Program-made: the position numbers and the translations under genes
From: Ophiosphaerella korrae
Lineage: Eukaryota > Ascomycota > Dothideomycetes > Pleosporales > Phaeosphaeriaceae
DNA: 44,536 nt
Assembly: GCA_028456385.1 (NCBI GenBank)
Contig: JALNQF010000341.1
Coordinates: 1 to 44,536, forward strand
Direction of reading: 5' to 3'
Part shown: positions 1-11,588 of the stretch, piece after piece
Layout of the letters: every line of letters starts with the position of its first letter
Numbering within the stretch: the stretch's first letter is position 1
The notes under the pieces: generated by a model
The model's input: the letters and a program-made list of their open reading frames with translations, nothing else
The model's database searches: none
Told to the model about the DNA's origin: nothing

Positions 1-3000
1 TATAATATATAATACTCTATTAAACCTTTTATTATAAGGACGACTACTATATATATCTTTCTAGTAAGTAAAGAGTAAGGTATTTCTTATAATAGAGAAA
101 TAAAGTAGTAGTAATAAAAGAAAGAATAAAAGTATAGCTAAAAGAAATAGTATATATAATAGACTTACTAATAGAAGACTTAGAAGGAGAAGACCCTTAG
201 ATACTATTAATCTAGGCTAAAGGACTAGTACTAGATAAAGAGACTACTATAGCTTCCTCTAAAGGACTATAAGAAAGTAAAAAACAAGTTAGTATAAGAG
301 GTATAGAGTATACCTAGCTAAATATATATAGCTATAATAGCTACTTAATAATAGATATAGAGGAATAAAATATAAAATAGAAGTTTATTTAGAAATACTT
401 ACTAGTTATAAGTATAGAGAAAGCGTACAAAGACTAGAAAGATTACAATCCTAAAGAAATAAAGTTTATATTATTCTAGGAATAGATAAAGTAATATATA
501 GTAGTAGTAAGAAGAATACCTATATAATAAGAATAGTAATACCTTATAAGAAAGACGCAATAAATTAATAAAGCCTATATACTAAGAATACTAGTAGTAT
601 ACTATATCCTAATAATAGATATACCTAGAAGAGATAGATACTAGGAAGGGGATAACAAGATAATAGATCTAAAATATCTAGCGCACTTTAAAGTATTATA
701 GTTATTATACCTAGATAAAAACTATACTATATATAGAAACCTTAAAGTAAATAATAATATATAGCTTATAAGAAGAAGAGGTTATAACTATATAAGAGTA
801 ATTCTAGTAAAGGATATCTAAGAATAAGAAATAATAACTAAAGAAGTATACGTAGTAGTAAAGCCTAGACTAAAATTACCTAAGAAATACGTCTAAGGAG
901 GACTATAGTATAAATACATATATAATAAATATCTAAAACACAAAGAATACAAATTTAAAGTAAGGCTATAGCTTTAGAAAAATAGATAATTTATAAAATT
1001 ACCTAAGCAAGAATAGCTAAAAGGTATAGGAGGCCTATATATTATAAAAAAAAGTATATACTAAGGAAGAAAAGTATAATTAATAATTAATAGTAGAGCT
1101 ATAAAGAACTTTATATTAAAGAAGTTTATAGAAGTACAAAGAATAAGTTATATAATAAAGAAGTACTCTTAATAGTTAAGTATAATTAAAGGAAAACTAT
1201 TCTAAGAACCTATTAGGTTTAAAACAGTTCTCTCTATACTAGAACTAAAAGAGATAAAGATTAACAATATAATTATAGATATAATAATAATTAACAATAA
1301 ATAAGAAGTTATACTAGGAATACTATAGTTATAGATAACTAACCTATATATTAATTAGAGAACAAGAAGAATTAGCTACTACAAAATAGATATATTAAAA
1401 GCTAATATAAATACTTATAAGGGAGAATTATTAGAAGAATATAAGAAATAGGAGAAGTAGCTTATAGAGCCTAAAGACTACCTACTAAAATATTAGCTAT
1501 AGGACTTAGCGATAGAAATAGAAGAAGATAAAAACGTTAGATAGAGCCTAGTCTATAGGAAAATAGAAGAAGAATCTAAGATTAAACAAGTATTTATTAA
1601 AAACGCAATTAAGAAAAGATAGATATAAGAATCTAAATCCTTAGTAGTACACAAACTTATATTCGTAGACAAGAAAAGAATAAAGGATAAAAGGCCTTAT
1701 ATAGACTTTAGAAAGACTAATATAATTATAAATAAGAACTAATATCTTTTACTATAAATAGAAGTAATATAAGATAGGTTATAGAAAGCAAGAATCTTTA
1801 CAAAACTAGATATCTAGAACGCCTACTACTAGATTAGAATTAAGAAAAGTAATAAATAGAAGATAGCGTTTAGAATACAATATAGCTTATATAAATATAT
1901 AGTTATGCCTTTTAGTTTAATAAACGTACTAGTAGCCTTCTAAGAAAGAATTAACATAGTACTAAGAGAGTACTTAGATATATCTATATTTATATACCTA
2001 GACAATATCCTTATATTTTTAGAAATAAAAGAAGAATATATATAATATATATATAAAGTACTAGAGAGGCTAGTAGAAAATAAATTATTTCTTAAGATAA
2101 AAAAATGCGAATTCTATATAAAAGAAATAGACTTCCTTAGATTTATTATAGAACTAGGAAAAATTAAGATTAATCTAGAAAAAATTAAGTTAATTAACAA
2201 ATAGCTAACACTAAGAAACCTAAAAGAAGTATAATAGTTCTATAAACTAGCAAACTTTTATAGAAAGCTAATAGTAAGATAGTCTAAAGATATAAAACCT
2301 ATAACAAGACTAATAAAAAAAGATACACTATTTAAGTAGATAAAAGAATATAATAAAGTATTTAATAAGATTAAATAGAAGTTTATAGAGAACCTAGTTA
2401 TTAGAATATATAACTTAGACCTACTAGCTATAGTAAAAATAGACGCATCTAATTTAGTCTATAGGATAGCACTAATATAAAAAGATTAGAAGACTAAATA
2501 AGAATACTTAGTTAAATACTTCTCTAAAAAAATAAAGCTAGTAGAACTTAACTACCTAATTTATAATAAAGAGATACTAGTAATCTATAAAGTATTTAAA
2601 CAATAGAGAGTATACTTATAAAGAGTAAAATATTAAACAAAGGTTTATATAGACTATAGGAATCTTATAAGATTTATATTAAATAAAGAACTAATATAAT
2701 AATATACAAGATAGTAGGAATTCCTATTAATATTTAACTTAGAAATTATATATATAAAAGGGAAAGATAATTAATTAGTAGACGCCCTTAGTAGAAGACT
2801 AGACTTACAAGAAGAAGTAAGCGCTACTAGTATAGTTCTAGTTAAGAATAAGGAAAGATACTTAGTCTTAAATATACTTAAGATAGCTACTACACTTAAA
2901 AGAACAAGTAGCGAGCTAGACAAATAGATTTAGAAAATAACGTAAGAGATATCTAAAGAAATAAAGAAACTAGAAATCTAAGAAGGATTTATATAAGCCT

Positions 3001-4304
3001 ATAGAAGAATATATATCTTAGGAAAAATTTAAAAAGAATTTATATAACGATTCTATAAACTACTAGTATATAGATACTAGAGAATTAAGAAAATACTAAA
3101 TAGACTTCTAAGAGACTATTATATCTTAAGAGTAAGATAACTAGTAAAAGAAGTACTATAAGACTATATAGAATACTATAGAAATAAATATAATAGATAT
3201 ACACTATATAGAATACTATAACTAGTTAAAGTACTATAGTAACTTTAGGGAACGATAATAATAGACTTTATTACAAAGCTACCTAAGTTAAAGGACCTAA
3301 TATTAAGAGTTAAGTATAATAGAATCCTAATAATAGTAGATAAGCTTATAAAGTACTTGTACTTCAAGCTATATAAAGAGAAAAGCGGGATAGAAGTTAC
3401 TATATACTAGGTCCTAGCAACTATAATTAGTTAATATAGAATACTAGACAAAATTATAATAGATAGAGATATAAGATTTATATTAAAGATATAGGAAACG
3501 ATAATAGTATAATTAGGAATTAAATACGTAATATCTACTACATATTACCTATAGATAGATAAATAGTTAGAATAAGTAAATTAGATAGTAGAACAATACT
3601 TAAGATACTACCTTAACTACAACTAGAATAATTAGGTATAATTACTACCTATAGTACAGCTAGTATATAATAGCGTAAAGAATATAGTAATAAAAGTATT
3701 ACCTTTCTTTATAAACTATAGATTTAATCCTAATATATATTAAACGCTAAGAAATATAAAATTTTAAACTCTAAGAGGAGAAAACTTTGTAAATAGAATA
3801 AAAAAAATACACGATTAATTAAGATAGGATATAGAATTCCTATATAATTAAATAGTAAAGTACTATAACAAGAAATATAAAGAGAGACACTAATTTAAAG
3901 AGAGAGAAAAAGTATAGTTAGTATAGAAGAATATTAAGAGTAAGAGACTAAGTTCTAAACTAGACTACGTTAAGATAAGACTATACAAAATTAAGAAAAA
4001 AGTTATACTAGTTATATTTAAACTAAAGCTACCTAATAAAATAAGGATACACCTAATATTCTACGTAGTACTACTAGAATAAGTACTATAAGAAGTAAAA
4101 CTACTAGTATATAAAGTAGATATATATAGAGAATAAGAGGAATAAGAAGTTAAAGAAATCTTAGTATATTAGTTCTATAAAAGTAGAAACTATTACCTAG
4201 TAAAATAGATAGGTATAGATAAAAAAGGATAACTATAAGAAGATATATAGGAACTAGAAGATAACCTTTATTACTCTAAGAAACTAGAAGAGTTCTAAAG
4301 TTAA
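1..4304 (+). pseudogene. Element A gag-pol remnant (end of gag, PR, RT, RNase H, IN, chromodomain)
   Basis: Polyprotein of a chromovirus, broken by many in-frame TAA/TAG codons. Domains in order: a spacer after the gag knuckles; an aspartic protease motif near 1081-1110, read as INSRA where the family has an Asp-Ser-Gly-Ala core; reverse transcriptase about 1610-2150 with YLDN at 1995-2006 (family YLDD); RNase H about 2420-2800; integrase zinc-binding region about 3050-3190 with its His/Cys mostly turned to Tyr; and the integrase core with D at 3264, D at 3462 and E at 3570. A GPY/F-like region follows at about 3880-4060. The C-terminal chromodomain (about 4110-4299) reads YLVKQIG-like, Trp replaced by a stop. 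The probable natural stop is TAA at 4302-4304. The protein is certainly dead. Domain limits are approximate. Confidence 0.9.
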
Positions 4305-4349
4305 AACTTTCTAGAGCGCCTTATAGTAAACTAAGAAAATCTATATTAC
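1..4349 (+). mobile_element. Element A, segment 1: family 1 chromovirus, 5' end outside the window
   Basis: This is the left-hand part of a RIP-decayed Ty3/Gypsy element. Its first bases match position 39065 of element G, so the 5' LTR and most of gag lie left of the window. It continues at 11161-11588 and 25550-25733 and ends in the LTR at 25734-28029. B is inserted after 4349; the 5-bp target ATTAC is present at 4345-4349 and again at 11161-11165. The uninterrupted sequence at this point can be seen in G near 43650. With E it forms the oldest layer of the window. Confidence 0.9.
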
Positions 4350-4792
4350 TATTAAGACTTTAGAACTAAGTAAAGGTAATAAGGGCAAGTAGGCTTCTAT
4401 AAGACAGGCGAGGTTAATAAACAAGTTAGTTACTTAACTTAATTAATAGTTAGCTCTTATTAGAGTATTACAAAGTATATAAGTATTAATAAGTAGATAA
4501 GAATCTCATTAAAGTATTAGTTATAATACTCTATTAAGATAAAAAGTAAAGAAGAGATTAAACACAATAGTCTATAAAGGTCTATTAGTGTTCCTATATA
4601 CTTACTATCTAGTATTTATTCCTAAGCGCTTACTCTAGAGCGTTTACTCTAGAGCGCCTATTCTAGAGCGTTTACTCTAGAGCGTTTACTTTAGAGCGTT
4701 TACTACTAAATAGTTATATATTCTACTACGCTGTATTACTAGGCCTAATTGCGTATAATATAATAGCTTACCTACTACTTAGTATTATAATA
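4350..4792 (-). repeat. Element B 3' LTR
   Basis: 443 bp, the same length as its partner at 10718-11160 and collinear with it without visible gaps. The outer end meets the ATTAC duplication. The inner end is next to a polypurine tract. It contains a 14-bp tandem array (4623-4705). Confidence 0.92.
4623..4705. repeat. 14-bp tandem array in the element B 3' LTR (6 units)
   Basis: Six consecutive units close to TAGAGCGTTTACTC (the first is 13 bp). The array is kept, also with six units, in the other LTR at 10991-11073. Each unit holds a CpG that RIP left untouched. It may be a regulatory or spacing repeat in U3/R; no function is shown. Confidence 0.9.
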
Positions 4793-4807
4793 CTATCCCC
4801 CTTTCTT
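4793..4807 (-). other. Polypurine tract of element B
   Basis: On the minus strand this reads AAGAAAGGGGGATAG, directly upstream of the 3' LTR. This is the expected site and composition for the plus-strand primer of reverse transcription. Confidence 0.8.
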
Positions 4808-4853
4808 ACGCTAAGTCTATCTTTAGGCCTAGGCCTCTATTAGCTAGGTCTAG

Positions 4854-5525
4854 CTTATAAGTAGTTTACTCTACCTTCTAGTTAAAAACTATCTTACTAT
4901 AATATTACCTCTCTTGTAGTCTTGTAAACTTTATCTCTTATTAGAAATCCTTACTATAAACTATATTTCTAAAACACCTTATCTATATTATTTTTTCTTA
5001 GGTATTCTTTATTTTATTATACTAGATTCTACTCTAAAGTATACTAAGTATACTTATATAGGGTGTCCCTATATTAGTATAACTTAGGAGTCTTTTAATT
5101 AAACTTATAAAAAGTTCTATAAAATAGTTAATAATAATAAAAAACTTCTTACTATTATTATTACTTATTTACTATAAAATAAGAAAATATTAAAATCTAC
5201 TAAAGAGCGTACTTATTGTAAGGCCTTATACCTAGCGTTAGAGTTAGAGTAGGAAGGTAATAAGGTTTTAGTGTAAGTTCTTAACTATTCTACTACTACT
5301 ATTAATATTACCTCTTCTCTTACTATCTAGTCTACTATTAGCTTATTAGATAAGTTTATTATAACTAAGGGCGCTTTATAGGCTCTACGTAGTTAGGTTT
5401 ATTATAGAACTTTTTTCTACTAATATATCTATTATATCCTAGCTATAGCTTTGTATATCCTATATATCTAAGTATATTGTACTTATTTCTTACTTTCTTA
5501 AGTATCTACTAATAATTCTATAGGT
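4854..5525 (+). pseudogene. Possible antisense frame in the 3' tail of element B
   Basis: Between the chromodomain and the polypurine tract of B, the strand opposite to gag-pol has a frame of about 223 codons with roughly a dozen stops, all TAA or TAG and all explicable as former CAA/CAG/TGG. That is no denser than in the known gag-pol frames. The N-terminal half is hydrophobic. From about 5193 it becomes charged (segments KSTKERTY and ALELE). It takes the same position and orientation as the better supported antisense frame of family 1, but I see no sequence similarity to it. Only one copy is present, so conservation cannot be tested here. The function is unknown, and chance openness is a real alternative. 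Confidence 0.35.
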
Positions 5526-8500
5526 TAGCTTTAGGTTCTTATATATTTTTACTTACTAGGTAGCCTTTCTATTTTACTAGCTACTCTTAGAGAAACTATA
5601 TACTTTAGAAGGCGTTGCGTCCTATTTCTTAATATCTTTATAGGTCTTTAACTTTAAACTTATTGTCCTTCTCTTTCTAATATTAGAATTATTGCTATAC
5701 TAGTATTTTTAGCTTAGCTAGTTCTAGTAGGCTTATATAGAACTTAGGGTATACCTTAGTATCTTTAGGTAGTTCTAGTATTTTTATTACTAGCCTATTA
5801 TCTTCTTTAACTAAAAATAGTCTAACTTTAACGTAGTCTAGCCCTTTACTAGGTTACTTTATCTATAGATTCTTTATATAAAGATACACTTTATCTCTTT
5901 CTTTTAGCTAAAGTACTATTTTTTATTTTTAGTTAATATATAAAATACTTTATTTCTAAGCTTTCTTTAGTTTTTGTCTTATTCTATTGTAGAGTTCTTG
6001 TATATCTTTAATCCTAACTAATACTACTTCTATCTTAGGTCCTAGTAGTATCCTCTTAAATAAATTAGAGTATATCCTATAGTTTATAAAATATAGTATT
6101 TTACTTATTACTTCTAAGTACTTATTATTATATACTAATTATACTATAAGTAATAGTAATACCTAATTATTCTACTTCTAATTACTATAAATCCTTAGGT
6201 ATATCTTTAGTATTTAGTTAGTCTATTCTATCTATATATCTATCTATAGGTAATTGGCTATTAATAGCTTCCTTTTTGTCTCTATTACTATAAGTAGCGT
6301 TATCTAGTAATTAGACGTAAAAAGCTTATCTCTATTACTAATAATACTCTTTAGTATCCTATATCTTTGTATTAGTACGTCTAGTAGTACGTGTCCTAGC
6401 TAATCTACTATGTAGTTACTTTAGAATTTCTCTATTTTAGTGTATTTTATAAATTAGTCTATAATTACTATTAGTATATTATATCTTATTCCTATTACTA
6501 GGTCTTTTAATATTAGTAGTCCTATAATAAAGTCTATTGTAATATCTCTCTATAGTTCTTCTAGTATCTTAATTACTTGTATTTCTCTATAAAGTATATA
6601 TATCTCGTGCTTATTCTTCTAGTATTCTACGTATTCTTTAATAAACTACGTTACTTTCTCCTTTATCTTACTAAATCTATAGTTCCTCTAGATTAGTTCT
6701 ATAGTTTATGCGATCCCTAAGTACTTATATACTAGGTTATTATAGTATTATTATATAATTACTTCTTGTAATTCTTCTAGAACTTTGTTTGTAATCCTAA
6801 CTAGGTTATTAATTTCTTGTTCCTCTACTAGTCGTGTGTTTAGTACTAAGTATTCTTGTCTATTATCCTATAATATAGCTTCTTCTACTACTTACTTCTT
6901 TTCTACAATATTATGTCTTTAGCTAAGCACGTCTACTTAGCTATTTTCTTTACCTAGTACGTACTAGATCTTGAATTTATACTATCCTAGTAGCTCTAAC
7001 TATTATATCTACTTATCTTTTAACTTCTTACTTGTTATAAAGTATATTAGGTTCTTGTAATCTATCTTAATAATTACTTCTACTACGCTTTTAGTATACG
7101 CTCTCTAATACTTAAGTATATTAACTATTATAAGTAGCTCCTTATTATATATATTATATCTTTCTTCTTATTCTATAAATTTCTCTAAATAGTATATAAT
7201 TAGATACTATTTCCCTTTATACTCCTATAGCGCTATTACTCTATAAGCTAGATTAGATATATTAGTCTTAATAACTAGGGTCTTGTTACTATAAAATTAC
7301 TTTAGAACTAGTAGTATAATATAGGCTTACTTAAGCTCTTTATAAGCTTATTTCTACTCTACTCTTTATTCTTATATTGTATCTTTCTTTATAAGCTTTA
7401 TAAGTAGTAGTACTTTTTTAGAAAATCTTTCTATAAAGTATTAGTTAAAGTTAATAAATCCTAGGAATAATTATACGTCCTTAACTATCTTAGGTTCCTT
7501 CTATTCTTCTACTACTTTAATCTTTTCTTAGCTTATTTTAACTTTGTTAATACCTAATATATATTCTAGAAACTTTACTTCTTTCTTATACTATTTATAT
7601 TTCTCTAGCTTTAGTTATAGGTTGTATTAGTCTAAGTACTATAGTACTATTGTTACTTACTCTACGTGCTTACCTTCTTCTTTAGAATATATTAGTATAT
7701 TGTCTAAGTATACTACAATAAACTTATCTAAGTATTCTTATAATATATTATTAATTAGTCTTTAGAATATTACTAGTATATTTATTAGTCTAAAGAGTAT
7801 TACTATATACTTATAATATCTATAGCGTATTTAGAACGCTATCTTCTACTTTTTACTTACCTTAATTTATATTAGGTAGTATCTATCCTTTAGGTCTAGC
7901 TTTATAAAAACCTTTACTTTATTTAGCTTATTTTAGAGTTTATTTATATTTAGTAGTAGGTATTAGTCCTTTACTATAATATTGTTTAATTTTTAGTAGT
8001 CTACGTATATCTTTAGTAGTCTTTTTTTCTTAGGTATAAAGAGAATTAGAAATCTTACTAATAATAAGGATTCTTGTATATATCCTTTCTTTAAGTCTCT
8101 ATTTAGTCTTTCTTAGAGTATTACTAATTTACTCTCTATTAACTAGTAAATAGGCTTAAAAGGTAGCTTCTTTCCTTCTTATAACTTAATTATATAGTCC
8201 TAGAGTTAGTACTTAGGTAATACTAGTATATCTATCTCTTCTACAAATAAGTAGCTAAACTTCTTATATTATTCTAGGATCTTAAAAGTTACGCGTTACT
8301 CTTCTACTCTTACTTCTTAGCCTAGTACTCTACTAGTACCTATAGAGGTACTTATTTTCTCTTAATAAGTTACTATTAAAGCTACTATCTTATATAGTAC
8401 TTTCTTATCTACTATTAAACGCTACTAATACGTAGGCTTAGATCTACGTGTGTCTTTATAGTTGTTAAATAAGAGGTTCTAGTTTTTCTAATTAACTCTA

Positions 8501-8790
8501 GGATTAAACTCTTATAACTATAGGAGTCTTAGTATAATGTTTTTATTAGCTAAAACTAATACGTCTAGACTAATCTTTATACTATATCCTTAAATAATAA
8601 TCTCTATAGTAATTTTGTCGCTAACTATTAGGTTTCCTAGTATTAGTTGTCTGTTCGCAATATAGATTTAATATAGTATCTTCTTTACTTATAGTTAGAG
8701 TCTTACTTATTCTACTACTTTAGGTATAATTAGGTTTATAAATAACTCTAAATCTACTAATACTTTTATTCTTTCTCCTACTATCTTTAC
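5490..8790 (-). pseudogene. Element B pol remnant (PR, RT, RNase H, IN, chromodomain)
   Basis: Read on the minus strand. Protease lies around 8500-8760, with the probable catalytic Asp at 8752-8754 followed by a Leu-Glu that would be Ser-Gly before mutation. Reverse transcriptase is about 7400-8050 with YLDN at 7699-7710. RNase H is about 6920-7300, ending in a GKEN...LS motif. The integrase core has D at 6532-6534, a second site now Asn at 6334-6336 in an SNRDKLFTSNY context (family SDR), and Glu at 6226-6228 in a QTDGQTERTNQ-like context. A post-core region LDYVKVRLFLVKE is near 5830. A chromodomain (VK-KGYLVS...EPKANL) is at about 5500-5610. Many TAA/TAG stops come from RIP. Domain identity is firm; the boundaries are approximate. 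Confidence 0.88.
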
Positions 8791-8799
8791 TAGGAGTTT

Positions 8800-10690
8800 A
8801 ATAAGTCTTTTAGTATTAATAGCGTTATAGCTTCTAGATATATATCTAGTATTAGCTATTTACTTAAAAAAGACTTAATCTTATAATCTTTATTTGTCTT
8901 TTACTAGAATCTTTAGAGTATCTTAATTTTTCTATATTATTTATACTTTTCTAGTATATAGGTTTACTAGATTATATTAATATATTAGTTGTTTACAAGT
9001 ATCTTACTTATATTTACTTCTTTTTCTATTATACCTAGAAAGTATTTAGCTTCTTACTTATCTTATTAGTATTATTTATATATTATCTTTATATACTCTT
9101 CTTATTTCTATTTATATCTAGATCTCTTATAAAGGAAATATCTAGATCCTATCTTATTAGAATAGTAGGTAAAGTAGTTGTTATAATAATATCCTATCTA
9201 TAATAGTAGTAGATAGTTTAGGTTGTATAGGTATAGCTAGTATTAAAGTTCTTGTATTAACACTAGATCTATAATAATTAGCGCCTAATTATTGTTTATA
9301 TATAATAATTTGTGTTACTAAGTTTACTCTACTTAGTATTTTTTATCTTACTATTCTTTTACTAAGTAGTAGCTATTTACTAGTCTCTAGATTTCTTTTA
9401 TAAATCTATCTTATACTTTAGTGTTCTCTTACTTTAGCTCTAGTATTCTAGGTACTATTTTGTATTTAGAGGTCTTAAGCTCTTAGTTTTCTTTCTTATT
9501 CTTGTCCTAGTCTATATATACTTACTTTCCTAGATATAGCGTTATCTTACGCCTATACCTTGCCCTTCTCTAGTATAGCTAAAGATATTCTAAGGTATCT
9601 ATCCTAGCTTATTTCTACTTTAGCTAGTACCTTTTTACGTAGCTTTATATCCTTAGTAGTATTTTTATAGCTTCTACTTTATTATCTATTATAAGGTTTA
9701 TTAGTTGTATAGTAATCTTATAGTAGTTGTATCTCTTACCTATATCTTACTACTAGAGGTTTATAGTCTTGTAATCTCTCTTCTCTTAGCTTCTTCTAGG
9801 GATTACTTCCTATTCTTCCTCTCTATTATTATCTTACTACTAAAGTATATTAATTTGTTGTATAATCTTATTCTTTACTTAGTAATTTTTCGCTAGGTGC
9901 TCTATTTTACTATACTTGTAGTATTTTTAGCTTTCTACTCTCCTAGAGTTCTTATAGTAATAGTATTCTTGTTTTCTTAGGTTTATATTATTAACGTATA
10001 TCTCGTCTAGCCTAAAGTATCTATAGCTACCCTAAACTTAGTTATTCTTATATTAGTGCTCGTACTTAGCTTTATACTTCTTACTTTCTATATATAGTAC
10101 TCTTACGTTCTTAGCTTCTACTATATATTTGTATATATAGTTATTAACTTAAATTACTTCTTCTATTAAGTCTTCTAACGTCTTAATTATAGCTCTACTA
10201 CGTATTAGCTTACCTTAAATATTACTCTTAAGTTCTTATTAAAATATCTTTATTAATAACTTATTATTCTATTCTATTTGTATTGCGTAGCTTTAGAACT
10301 TATTAGTATAGTCTACTACTACCTTATATTGTTATAGCTACTATATTACGCGCTTTACTACTACTATCTTGTTTACTAGTAAAAAGGCTTATCGTACTTT
10401 ATCTTTAAACTTAATCTATTCTTTAAATATCTTGTTGTAGTTACTATTATTGTTATTAAGGTATTTCTTAAGGTATAGCGTAACTTATTTCTCTACCTTA
10501 CCCTTTATATAGGACGATACAAGTATAGCTCTATCTTTATCCTAAACTTAGTCTACCTTAAAGAAGAGATTAAGTTATAAGATCTATAGCTTAAGCTTAT
10601 TTTATTCTCTATAGTAGAGGTCTAGCTTAGTAACCTTAGAAGTAGTAGTATAGGTTACTCTTACACGCTAGTTATCTATATTTATTAACG
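8800..10690 (-). pseudogene. Element B gag remnant
   Basis: Capsid/nucleocapsid region between the 5' LTR and the protease on the minus strand. A CCHC zinc knuckle lies at 9882-9923. It reads YYKYSKIEHLAKNY, so all three Cys have become Tyr (TGC/TGT to TAC/TAT) while the His survives. The upstream half (about 10100-10500) is where a retrotransposon gag domain is expected, but I could only follow it loosely. Whether gag and pol were one frame or two is not clear. A short plus-strand frame at 9705-9896 lies antisense here and is not a gene. Confidence 0.75.
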
Positions 10691-10717
10691 TATTACTTAT
10701 CTTAAGGGTATTTAATA

Positions 10718-11160
10718 TATTAAGACCTTAGAACTAAGTAAAGGTAATAAGAGTAAGTAGGCTTCTATAAGATAGGCGAGGTTAATAAATAAGTTAGTTA
10801 CTTAACTTAATTAATAGTTAGCTTTTATTAGAGTATTACAAGGTATATAAGTATTAATAGGTAGATAAGAATCTAATTAAAGTATTAGTTATAATACTCT
10901 ATTAGGATAAAAAGTAAAGAAGAGATTAAACACAATAGCCTATAAAGGTCTATTAGTATCCCTATATACTTACTATCTAGTATTTATTCCTAAGCGCTTA
11001 CTCTAGAGCGTTTGCTCTAGAGCGCCTATTCTAGAGCGTTTACTCTAGAGCGTTTACTCTAGAGCGTTTACTACTAAATAGTTACGTGTTCTACTACGCT
11101 GTATTACTAGGCCTAATCGCGTATAATATAACAGCTTACCTGCTACTTAGTATTGTAACA
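10718..11160 (-). repeat. Element B 5' LTR
   Basis: 443 bp. On the minus strand it begins TGTTACAATACTAAG, with the TG end intact, and it is bordered on the outside by ATTAC (11161-11165). It keeps more CpA/TpG than the partner LTR, for example the TTGTAACA end against TTATAATA in the 3' LTR. Confidence 0.92.
10991..11073. repeat. 14-bp tandem array in the element B 5' LTR (6 units)
   Basis: Same six-unit array as at 4623-4705, differing at single bases only (one TTTGCTC unit). The equal unit number suggests no slippage since insertion. Confidence 0.9.
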
Positions 11161-11588
11161 ATTACTAACGCTAGATAAAGAGATAATAAGAACGTCTAAT
11201 ACGCTAAGAGCTAGAGTAGCTTCTACTATATTTTTAAAATCTATCTTAGCTTCTAAGGTATAAGACTATTTAATTAATTTAGTATTATTTTAAGCTTTTA
11301 CTTTATAAAGATACTTAATATAAGTATAAAGATCTACTAGCTTAAAAAGAGTTAACTTATACTTAGCTTTAGCTTCTATAAGCTATAATAATAATTTAAC
11401 TTAAGCTCTATTAATAGCTCTCTCTATACTATTTAGTAAAAAGAGATTATTTTTAGATTAAATACCTATACTCTATAAGTAAGATATAAGAAAAAGTATT
11501 TTAGTACTATATATTAGCCTAAATATACTTACTATAGGCCTTACTATCCTTTAAAAATATAAGATAAGGAAGCCTTAAATAGAGTGTA
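11161..11588 (+). mobile_element. Element A, segment 2: 3' tail between B and D
   Basis: Resumes element A directly after B, starting with the duplicated ATTAC, and matches the tails of D, F and G. It ends at 11588, where D is inserted. The target duplication is GTGTA at 11584-11588 and GTATA at 25550-25554; the single difference is a TpG-to-TpA RIP change. On the minus strand it carries most of the antisense frame of A. Confidence 0.88.
11166..11565 (-). pseudogene. Antisense ORF of element A (main part; its last codons are at 4321-4349)
   Basis: The frame opposite to gag-pol reads, with RIP stops taken as Gln, AINRAQVKLLLQLIEAKAKY, then later SYTLEAKIDFKNIVEATLAL. It resumes across the B insertion to end FLSLL-stop, the stop complement being at 4321-4323. 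The same ending is seen in D, F and G. The gap to the gag-pol stop (4302-4304) is 16 bp, as in those copies. The predicted product is small, rich in Lys, Leu and Ala and probably helical. No family is recognised. The start is not identified. Confidence 0.6.

Larger units (their letters stand above)
4350..11160 (-). mobile_element. Element B: complete minus-strand chromovirus of a second family, nested in A
   Basis: 6,811 bp bounded by two LTRs of 443 bp (4350-4792 and 10718-11160) and by ATTAC target duplications (4345-4349 and 11161-11165). Read on the minus strand the LTR starts TGTTACAATACT and ends close to TAACA, giving the usual TG...CA ends (partly RIPed to TA). Its LTRs and protein sequence differ clearly from family 1, so it is a separate lineage. 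Internal order on the minus strand is gag, protease, reverse transcriptase, RNase H, integrase, chromodomain, a 700-bp tail with an antisense frame, polypurine tract. It lies in the antisense frame of A, 28 bp in from that frame's stop. Confidence 0.93.

Noticed and set aside
1..4304. An alternative genetic code with TAA/TAG read as Gln
   Set aside because: Reading stops as Gln restores long frames, but Trp positions also became TAG, knuckle Cys/His became Tyr, Asp-Ser-Gly became Asn-Ser-Arg, and TpG is missing from the sense strand. All of this points to C-to-T mutation, not recoding.
4623..4705. CRISPR-like array of short repeats
   Set aside because: 14-bp units directly abutting with no spacers, present in both LTRs of element B.
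9705..9896. Plus-strand frame of 63 codons with an ATG
   Set aside because: Lies antisense in the gag knuckle region of element B. The minus-strand reading there gives a recognisable CCHC knuckle. The product is a low-complexity Leu/Ile/Tyr string with no support.
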